The notes beneath the pieces were generated by a model, which worked only from the letters and a program-made list of their open reading frames with translations, made no database searches and was not told the DNA's origin. This document shows, piece by piece, positions 55,367 to 64,000 of a stretch of 64,000 bases of DNA. Source of the stretch: Opisthorchis felineus (lineage: Eukaryota > Platyhelminthes > Trematoda > Opisthorchiida > Opisthorchiidae); assembly GCA_004794785.1 (NCBI GenBank), contig SJOL01005821.1:328748-392747 (forward strand). Direction: 5' to 3'. Within the stretch, counting starts at the first letter, position 1; each line of letters begins with the position of its first letter. The position numbers and the translations under genes were made by a program.

Positions 55367-56430
55367 AGACCGCGGACATGCCAGATTTAATGAATGATGG
55401 TTGAACTTGGCGTTTGCGCAACTACAGCCGAAGTTTGAAGCTTGGGAAGAGGTGGAATGAGGAAGGAATAGGATGAGAGTGGTAGCGTCTGGTGAGTGCC
55501 AGGAGGCATCAGATAAAACGTTGTCCAGTAGAAAAATCTAAAAGAGGATGGCAGCGAGCTAAATGAAACCAGAGGGAGGTGGATTTTTGTTGGCTGACCT
55601 AGAAGCCAAGTACTAGCTGGGCCAGAGTAGGTGCTTAAATTGGGGATGGTGAAGACTTAGCCGTCGAGGCAGAGAGGCTAGCCGCTGGACTGGTTGAAAC
55701 AGACGAATACATGGTGGGATTACATGGCGGTAGTTTTTAGCTCAGCGAAAAAATCCAATCATAAGGTTTCCGTTGTGCAAAGGGAGCGTTACTGTAAACA
55801 GGGACAGCAGACGAATAAAAAGTGGTTGGGCGACAGCTTCTGGGGTAACGGATAAGAACCGTAGTTTAACTGGAACCTACTACGTCAACTCAACAGGAAG
55901 GTTGAAGTATGGGTCGCCGGTCACCGAGTCACTGCTGTCAGCTCCAAGAAACGAAAGGTGCATGGCAAAATCAGCCATTAGGCGCTAGCTGTGACTGCTG
56001 GTATTCACGAAACAGTAAGGAATCTGCATTTTCAATGTAGATGATCGCTTCAGAGAACAAGAGGGAAGAACGTGTGTGTTATATCAGGATGAGTAAGTAA
56101 ACTTGGGGTGGTGCAACCCAACCAAGACGAAGGTGGCAACCCCTTGCACGTCGACGTCAGCCGTGAGCCTCGCACAGTACCTTTAGACTACCCCATGCAT
56201 ATATTTTTTAAATCAGAAGAAAGGACACCTATCATTTACTTGTATTCCTTGATGTTATCAGACAAGTGACAACCGTGACAAGTCCGATCCAGCTACAGAC
56301 AAACAACAACTGTGCTCTTTTATGGTTTTCCCGAATTAAGGGCCAGGCTCAGAACCACCGGTGATGTGCGATGCACCCTTGCTACTGGAGGGGTGGCGAG
56401 TATACGAACGCACCATGGTGCAACGTAACA
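55367..56430 (+). repeat. ~1.06-kb duplication, copy 2 (right of the gap)
   Basis: Same order as copy 1; the 3-base insertion extends a T run at about 56205 (ATATTTTTTAAATC versus ATATTTAAATC). The copy starts at the first base after the gap, so its true left end is unknown. Confidence 0.9.
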
Positions 56431-56684
56431 AGGCGACCCTCCCTGTAGGGCATACCCGTCCACCACACGAGGTGTTCATCCGTCGTGCGTGCTACCAGAT
56501 CCGCAGGGTGACAGGCAGCCAAGCAGTCATAATTGCGGTTTGTGCATTAATAAAAAATTCCAGCTACCAGATATTTTATCCGGTCGGGATGAAAGCCAGA
56601 CCAATAAAACAGGTCGGTCATTTCGAACAAGCAAACAGCCAGTGGAAGAGGCAAGTCGCGGAGGCAAATTAAACGATAGCTACA

Positions 56685-56900
56685 TTTGGGCCATGGGAGT
56701 AGAATGGAGATGTTCCCAGCCTGCGTACTATGGCTAAACGACGACGAAGCATTGGTGTGAACCGCCGTGTCAAGTAAAGACACACCACAGTATTATGTAT
56801 ATGTGTGAATGAACGGACTGTGGAAGCAAACAAGTATTTCATTCATTGTTCATCTTCAGACCCACTATTTGATGTACGTACACTGCACGTGGTCAGAGGA
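56685..56900 (+). repeat. Dispersed repeat X, copy 2 (partner at 44935-45155)
   Basis: GCCATGGGAGTAGAATGG, CTATGGCTAAACGACGAC, AACGGACTGTGG and TGGTCAGAGG in the same order as copy 1. Confidence 0.65.
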
Positions 56901-59400
56901 TGCGGAAAGGTTCCGAACAGTGAGGAAATGAGGCTTCGGTTTGGCTAAAGTTAGCTAAATCTAGTCAAAGCAAAGCATCAGACATTAAATAGAGTTGACA
57001 GGGTTATTCAGGGATGGGACCAGGCTTAAAAGGACGATGAATAAGTTGGCTGGGCACAGAAGGTTAAGGCCGGAGGTAAGGAAATACGAGGTCAGTGGAG
57101 ATGGGCATTAAAACAATTACGATGGAAGGTGCTAGACACTCTGCAACACAACTACACCTCAGAGAGCAGGTGCAGATGTAGTCCCAGGAGATGAACGTCT
57201 GCAAAAGAGATGGATGAGATGGTGATGGATGACAAGAACACTGTCGGTACATGCTGCACAGCGCTGGTCCCAAAAATGAGGTTACCTATTTCTGGGTGGT
57301 CACTCACTCAGAAACTGAAGAGTGCATGAGATTCAACGTTACAACAACCATCGGACTTAGTGGATAGACAAAATTTTTGTAAGGCAGTCTGAATAATGGG
57401 TTTACCAAAACATTATACCTAAATCTTTTCATACAACTGACGTTCTCATTAGATGAACAAAAGCTCGAAGCAGAAAGCGAAACAGCAAACCCTTTCCAGC
57501 CCGGACTGGTCCATAATTCCCGAGATTGGGTTACAAAACAGACTTCCGGAGTTGTCGTGAGATGCGCGGTCATTATTAGGAGCACTCAGAGCATTTCCAG
57601 TTGGGGAATATCCTTCAAGAGGATACGTTCCTTTGGGCCTAGCGGACGAACATTCTCAGACCTTGGATACTTTAGTGCCGTTACAGCCCAAGATCGTTCA
57701 TTCGCATATGATTGCTGACTGGATCAAGGCGCGCAATAATGATACCTTTGTAACCTGGACACCTGGCCGTATCTCCCAATCCGGTCTATCGGTTAGTTTA
57801 CAGCTAAATTAAAGCTGACCGACCAGGTTCTTGGACTCAGAAAGTGTCCCCTTATTAGGCCGATTTGGAAGTCAAATAAGTAAGGCTCTAAACTGTAACG
57901 TTCGGATTTGTTGGGCAAAACATAGGAGGGCCTGTGACGTTAGCAGACGCAGGACATTTGTTTGGTCTTTGGGCGCACTAATATGAGCTGTGGCTAGTGG
58001 AAACTTTGAATTGTACAAATTTGGTTTGGCGTGACACTTGCTGGTAAAGTGAAGTTTTTGCTGCAGAATTTCGTTGAGGTTATGGGAACTTACGACCTGG
58101 TGAAGACATGACATTAATCGATGAGTTTCAGAGTAAACGTGTTAGAAAGGATGTGCAAGCTTTCACGGTTTGATGGAACACAGGCCACATAAGGATTTAA
58201 AAGTTGTACAACTGGATGTACGCTTTGGATAACGATTAGTTTGTTTTCTTACTTCTGTTGGCGAACCTTGAGATTAGCCAGCTCTTCTCGGACCTGAGCG
58301 CTCCTAGTGAAGTAAAAGAGTAGGGTTGCTTTGGTAGACCAGCAGGCCTTAACTTTTTAGACGTATTTAAACTTGAGTTTGGAAGATGTTTTGACTGCAT
58401 CCGGATGTTTTACACCCTCAGCGGACGATGTCCAAAGACGCAGTGAAGGGAGCTGATAGCAGGCACCTGGGAACAAAGCAAACAGTTTACGAAAGTGCCG
58501 CTGCAGGCATTCCAGTGATGGTTGCGAGTAATGGTGGCGAGGGAACTGTCGTTCAGCGGACGTCTGCGTAATTTTTGGTTGACTAAAACAGTGTGGGTTC
58601 AGACAGGCGGTGTTTATTCAGCCGGATATATTAAGGCTGATCCGTGGGAGTCTAAGCATTCTGAGAGTTTAAGTAGAGGGAGCACAGTAGAGCGCGGTGG
58701 CTGCAGCTAATAACAGAGCTTCCTAAATAATTACTTGGTGCAAAATAGTTGCACAGTGCACGGGCACTGGACTAGAATCCACATAGTAATGAAATTCACC
58801 GTGATATTTTAGGTTTGTGTTGCAGATTTGGCCGTGGGAATGAAGTGTATAACACTGTTAGAGCGTGAGTCGCCAGCAGATCTCTTGTCTTAAGATGCAG
58901 TAAGTTCGGAATTGGTTTCAGTTAAAACCGCGCAAATTTACCGGAGAAGGCTTTGCTGTCCTAACAATTCACTGAGTTCGCACGTGTATGCAAGTTAAAG
59001 GGTTTCCACACAAATACAACCTTCCGGGTGGCATTGCTGCCGCTGTGCACCTAAGTATCTACACACCTGAGCCAGATTACGACAGGCTGCTCTCTTTTGA
59101 AGCTATCGGATGTCTTTTGACCTGCCTGTTTTAGTGTCATTTTTGGCATACTTGTTTGATAAATGACCGGACGGAACGACTAGCTAAAGCGCATGACCCA
59201 TTTGCTTGTGCCATTAGTCTCTGCCTTCAGGGTGTTAAGTTTTCTACAAACAAGAGGACACCAGCCAAAACGAAATCATCAAGTTCAGCTTGAACAACAG
59301 CGCGAATTTTCGCTTTTATTGGGGTATTAAAAGACTTTTGTGAATGCGGGTTCAATAAAGACAGCAGCCTTGACAAAATTTCACTGAGAATTCTAAGAAT
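56901..59400. other. Unassigned stretch, no supported gene
   Basis: A few frames of 62-93 codons (for example minus 57304-57585) without motif or splice support. No hammerhead element, SINE or LINE seen. Confidence 0.4.
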
Positions 59401-59588
59401 TTTGTGTGGAATAAACACCTTGTATTTTATATCCCGGGCCCCTTAATTACCAAGGCGTTAATCCAGCTCTCTAACACCACAACCAAAACTTCCTCAGCTT
59501 CACAGTTAGATGGTCGTATAGAGATCCAAGCTGATAATATGGGGCTAGATTCCCGAACCAATCATGCCACTTTTCCTAAAGAATTTGA

Positions 59589-60572
59589 TACACGTCGCTT
59601 CACTCAGAATGTTTGTGGGTAAAGGAAAGCAAACGCACCTTTGAGCCTGCTATCTCATTTGCTGTCCAGCTGACACGGGAGGAAACCATGAGGTCTGTAA
59701 ATCTAAGAAGAACCTTTCTAAAAATCGAATGCATCACTGAGGATCGTGCTCTAGAGGCGCAAAAACTGAGTCACGTTTGTTCCAGGAGACAAATGCGAAT
59801 CAGGCCGGGTCTCGTCGGCAAAATAACGTATGCAAAACTTCCTACCATCCGCGTTAAAGTTGTTGATTATCATTCCCTTAAAAGCACACTGATCAGATCG
59901 ACCACAAGAGCAGAACGGAGCCTGTACTTACCCGTGGCCCACCCACTGATTAGCGATGGCAGCGACACTCCTGCTGTTACGGACCTCGAAAGGATGGAAA
60001 CTTTATTATATGTGAGACTACTATCAGCCATTTCTCTGGCTGACAAGAAAAACCATTTAGTCAACTCCACAATCAAGCTGCTAGTTTTAAGATGGTTGAA
60101 ATCTGGTGTGCAGGGACAAGCAGTGAAATCAACTGACAGGTACGCCAAAAACGTTGACCTTACCTTAGGAGACTACTGTGAAGGACCTACGGACGCTGAT
60201 CGGCCCACCGGGACAAACCTGGCTTTGGAACTTCCAGTTAATTAGGCAACCGCAGAACCGACCCGGGGTTATCTTCTTTTGAAAATGCATAACTACGAGC
60301 CCAAACTCCTCCCCGTCAAACGCGGTCAGTGTGGTTTCGAATGCAATCATCCCAAGGCACCCCAAAGGCTAAAACCACAAATCCGACAGCGGCGTAACTG
60401 GAGAACTTACGTACGTAGACCTGGCCTCACTTATCGTGGACAAGACGCAAATCAGCATCAACATGAAACAAAAACATCGGCATTCCAACGAAACAAACAA
60501 GCATCACCCAGCCGAAATCCGCTTGCAGAATTCTCAATGCGAATCTTTGAACTACGGCGAATCCAGGAATAG
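59589..60572 (+). CDS. Long open frame with a single internal stop, unknown protein (gene or pseudogene)
   Basis: One reading frame stays open for 327 codons except for one TAG at 60243-60245. Chance would give about fifteen stops. The first part is basic and leucine-rich (FEPAISFAVQLTREETMRSV, HLVNSTIKLLVLRWLKSG). The part after the stop is rich in Gln, Asn, Arg and Pro (RLKPQIRQRRNWRTYVRRPG). No ATG marks the start. A preceding frame ends at 59622 with donor-like GG/GTAAAG. No domain recognised. It may be an old coding exon with one nonsense change, a fragment of an unrecognised mobile element, or two exons with an intron over the stop. Confidence 0.4.
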
Positions 60573-60709
60573 AAAAGGTGTTATTTCTTGCATTGCATGC
60601 AGTAATAATCGAAATTTTCAACCATGCTCAAGAGAAATGTCTCCCATGGAAACAAAGGCAGGCGCAATCCGAATTTTGAAGGGTGTAACACCCCTACACA
60701 GATGAACAA

Positions 60710-61890
60710 GCGGCATTAAATCTTGGCCCAAAAAGGACCGTCCCTCTGTCGACCACAACCGTAAGGTCTATCCGATTGCGGTTGCGGGTTGTTGACCAAT
60801 AATAATAGAGCTCACCACCGACGTTTTTTGAGGTAACCTGCGCCAAGTTTGGCGTACCATTTTCGTTTAGCCACCGCGAGTAGGCGAAAAATGGCCATGC
60901 GACAATTTGCTCACATTCTCACCATGTAAGCGCAATAGCACATCTGATGTTTTTTCAAGTTTACTCAACGGTGCGGTAACGGGGGAGGTGGCTCTGCGAA
61001 AGTTACTTCTTAGCTACTTAGCCCTATCTCAAATGTTGTAAGCTATTACACAACTGTTGGATATCCTCCGGACAGTCCGTGTGTCTGATTGTAATATAAC
61101 CACGGAGTCCTGCTGAGGGTTATTATGACAACCATGAAATGAGTATGCTACATCTGCCTCAGCGTTGAACTGCTTAGGCAACTAACTGGCGTGGGGATAT
61201 ACGAGCAGCGCAGTTGCACAGTGATGTTAATATGATTCCCAAAACGTTAGGATATCTTTGGCAGGTGGCTAGACAAAAGTAAAATAAAACAAAATGTGAC
61301 TAACTGGCAGCCAGACTCCCGTTATTCAGTACCAGAATGAGGTTGAATCACAAATGAATACCCGCCCGACATCGGATTATACGGTTAGTTGTCAAGAGTC
61401 ACCCTCTTTCCGAACACAAAACCTGGCTGGAAACCGGGCTTAACCGCGCGAACTCCACCAAATAACAATTTGGTGGATCTGGTGTTGTAGGTGAACGCCA
61501 AACAAAGACTTTGGCTGGATATCGAAGAGGTGTTTACCAACCCTTCAAGAATGAAACCCAGGGTTTTCAACGCCTTCATCCAGGGTAGTTCAGAGTTTTT
61601 GAAAAAACGGGGTGTTTTATAGCTTTGCCATTCTGGAATTGTCTTTTGATCAGCTGAAAATTTTTTCATCTTACTCATGATTAATCGCGCCAGTCCGAAA
61701 ATACTGCCTACTCAGCAGTGGAAAATCTTCTCAGCAACACTAAACGCTCGTAGTATAGTTTCGTTGGATCATTAGGAACACCACGTAGATTACGTTAAGT
61801 GTAACTTGGATCGAATACACGAATAAATGCTGGTGTATCAGGATGCATGCTCTAATGCCAAGATGTTATAATCCGTGACAATACCCCACT
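60710..61890. other. Unassigned stretch, no supported gene
   Basis: One 97-codon minus frame at 61385-61678 without clear splice borders. Nothing else recognised. Confidence 0.35.
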
Positions 61891-62028
61891 ATAACAGTTG
61901 TGTTGGCGTCAATGCGGAATGGCATGTGGACGCTTAACTATCCGTGCACACTACGAACTGCAGATAGATATGCGGTGCACATTCAACTCTGCTGCTCTCT
62001 TGTTCTTACATATGTATGCAAATTCTAG

Positions 62029-62245
62029 ACAGGTACACCATCTAATCCTTGGTGGCACTGTGAACAACATACCATTAAAGAACTTTGATGAGGGTTCATA
62101 CATAGGCGTAGACGCATCAGAGCTGAGGTGTATCAGTGAGATATTTTGTGGTGAAGACGCCGGACGTTATTCTGATTTAACCAGCTGGGGTGTACCAAAG
62201 GGTGCAAGTTTAACTTCCGCAGAGGCTCTCACACAAGGTCGGTTG
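62029..62245 (+). CDS. Candidate internal exon, unknown protein
   Basis: 217 bases between an acceptor-like ATGCAAATTCTAG (ending 62028) and the consensus donor GTGAGC (62246). One base completes a codon, then 72 codons to phase 0. It reads LILGGTVNNIPLKNFDEGSY, GVDASELRCISEIFCGEDAG, SWGVPKGASLTSAEALTQGR. It lies in a 187-codon open frame (61898-62461), and the part inside the splice borders looks the most protein-like. An alternative acceptor (TAGACAG) ends at 62032. Family not recognised. Confidence 0.4.
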
Positions 62246-62469
62246 GTGAGCTGGAATTACAGTCTACTGGCCCTCCGGATTGACGGTTGCTACCGTCCTA
62301 CGACTACCACAATAAATGACACGCATTCTATACTGACGCATAAGCCACTCACTGTGCAGCTATACATCATGAACGGCGTACATCTGGTGATCAGATTGAT
62401 TGGTGATCTCTTTACGCCAACTATTTACATTTTCTCCATGTATTATCTTCATTTAAAGTAAACCACCCT

Positions 62470-63055
62470 TAATCGTCCATGGGGTCTACCTGCGAGTTGT
62501 CCACAGCCATTTAACCAATGTGCATGAAACCTCTGTAATCCCAGAGGGTCGTGAACCCTGAAAAATAGTTGAAGCGCCAGCATAGCCACCAAATCAAATG
62601 TGCGCCTAAAGACCTGTGATTCTGCATAAAAAGCGCGGTCAGAAAAACATATGGTAATTATCTATCCCATAACGGCCTTTACATAAAAGTAACAAGGTGA
62701 GTGGCACAAGTGGTTTGCTTTTTATGACATCATGCATAAAAGCCAGGCCGAAGCCAATGCTGCGGGTGCCAGTGTCAGGAATTTTTTCGTCTGAAAAACC
62801 AGCTACCGAAGATAAGTTTTGTAGGAGCGCTGGAACATCTAGAATCGATCAAAATAAAGCGATGCTGTGATGCCTGCCAAAAGAGACGTCAATTATTTGA
62901 TACGCACTGTCTGTCCAGGCAAAGATGAAGCCATGGTCACCTAACCGGTCAGTCCACATTTCTCATCATCTACATGGGTTACTTGCTACAAAAATCCACT
63001 AAGTGATCGATGGCGACATTTTCATGTTTAATGCTACACATCTTTGGTCGAAAGC
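62470..63055. other. Unassigned stretch, no gene seen
   Basis: No frame above 60 codons and no repeat recognised. Confidence 0.4.
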
Positions 63056-63062
63056 CGTTTAC

Positions 63063-63463
63063 CAAGCTGATTTTAGGCTGATTCTATAACGCAGTTCATC
63101 ATCGACCACTGGTCCACTGTGAACCTTTTCATATGATCCGTATTGCTCGGCCCATCGGATATCGACTATTCTGTGATACGGTTTGGTGTTCGCTTTCTGA
63201 TTAGTGCTTCCCAAACGATACTCCACCGGAAATCGACGATACTCCGCGTTTTGGATTGGTGCAATATGTATGGCAAAGACAACAGTCAGTAAGTAGGTCC
63301 AAAAGGTCGTGCTAATTCTATGACCCAGCCCATTGGCAACTATCTGAACAGTGACCCACCCAAAAAGTGTATGAAACTGGCACTGTTTACCGGCAATGGC
63401 ACACAGTTTACCGCTTGATGCGTGATATGCATAGCAATCCACCCCGTATTTTCCGGGCAGCAC
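63063..63463 (-). CDS. Candidate exon with a hydrophobic segment, unknown protein
   Basis: Minus frame of about 130 codons without ATG, ending in the donor-like TTG/GTAAAC (plus 63057-63062). It contains a hydrophobic stretch (FWTYLLTVVFAIHIAPIQNA) followed by a polar region (RRFPVEYRLGSTNQKANTK, HSGPVVDDELRYRISLKSA). That could be a signal peptide or one membrane segment. The acceptor side is unclear. Family not recognised. Confidence 0.3.
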
Positions 63464-63469
63464 CCGCGC

Positions 63470-64000
63470 TACAGTTTAGGTAGGCACGAGCTTCTAGAAG
63501 AACAGCCACTTCTAAATACGGCATCTTGTCTGTGCCCCACAAGCAGTCGCGTTGCCAGGCGGGTAGCTGGCACTATGGCACTACAAAATGTAAAAATTAG
63601 AAAACAGCACAATTAAGTGTCACTATCCACCAAACCATCATCTTGAACATCGGCGCCGTGCCATTACCGAGCCTGGTTTCCTAGACACCCATTGCACCAC
63701 AAAATACACTGGAAATGGCGGTTGATCCAGGTTTAGACGTGCGCGGGTAATCTGTAGCGTATTGTGGTCAGGTACATTATCCTCGGCTGAGCAAGCTAAC
63801 ACCCATGCGTATGATCTTCATACACTAGTTATCCCATTGCTTTTTGACTACCAGGTCCTTCCCAGATCGATTAACCCTTGTGTGAGACGTGTATGTTCGG
63901 CTTGTGTTCACTGGGCAAATGGGACCGAGCAACTGCAAATCAGGAGCGCTTTCACTTGTCTTAACGGATAGCGGGGAGCAAGGGCGCCAATACGCGATGC
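63470..64000. other. Unassigned stretch, no supported gene
   Basis: Two frames of 64 and 69 codons without support. Confidence 0.4.

Noticed and set aside
54321..55421. Open frames of 341-366 codons
   Set aside because: They exist only because the 935 N contain no stop codons.

Overview
This is a repeat-rich eukaryotic window, most likely from a trematode of the Opisthorchiidae (Clonorchis/Opisthorchis type). That placement is an inference. It rests on a tRNA-derived SINE whose chance translation (FTDRK...GSNPTSASRL) I remember from predicted proteins of those flukes, on RTE-like LINE tails, a Gypsy-type gag and Penelope-like remnants, and on short exons with consensus GT-AG borders far apart. 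There are no bacterial operons, ribosome binding sites or CRISPR arrays, and no intact conserved gene that I can name.

The outstanding content is a family of hammerhead-ribozyme elements. At 27950-30740 about 9.5 head-to-tail copies of an exact 293-bp unit form an array. The minus strand of every unit carries a complete type I hammerhead core (CTGATGA, stem-loop II, GAAA, GTC cleavage site, two-part stem I). This fits the metazoan retrozymes known from other animals: small tandem elements that give circular RNAs and are thought to be moved by Penelope-like retroelements. Just beside the array (31234-31740) lies a decayed Penelope-like ORF with a GIY-YIG endonuclease remnant. On its own strand it is flanked by hammerhead elements at 30735-30960 and 32115-32400. 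At least fifteen more full or partial copies are scattered between 1.9 and 39.1 kb in both orientations, often as head-to-head pairs, most with broken cores. I saw none from 39.2 kb to the end.

Layout. 0-10.9 kb: degenerate repeats and a few plus-strand candidate exons (5.05, 8.0, 9.7 kb). 10.9-20.8 kb: four minus-strand candidate exons with good splice signals, separated by a decayed Gypsy-type gag with its leader, an RTE LINE 3' end, a SINE, hammerhead elements and a 157-bp-arm inverted repeat. 20.9-32.4 kb: hammerhead elements, SINE, array and Penelope remnant. 33-40.3 kb: second RTE LINE 3' end, more repeats, a SINE and a decayed CR1/Rex-like reverse transcriptase. 40.3-57 kb: almost no open frames. 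It holds four copies of an unclassified ~0.5-0.95-kb dispersed repeat, another repeat pair, and a ~1.06-kb near-identical duplication flanking a 935-base run of N. 57-64 kb: mostly featureless, with a long open frame at 59.6-60.6 kb broken by a single stop and two further candidate exons.

The parts do not form a pathway. The picture is intronic or intergenic fluke DNA, with exon fragments of one or more unidentified genes, heavily colonised by retroelements. Splicing, expression, ribozyme activity and family assignments are read by eye and were not computed.
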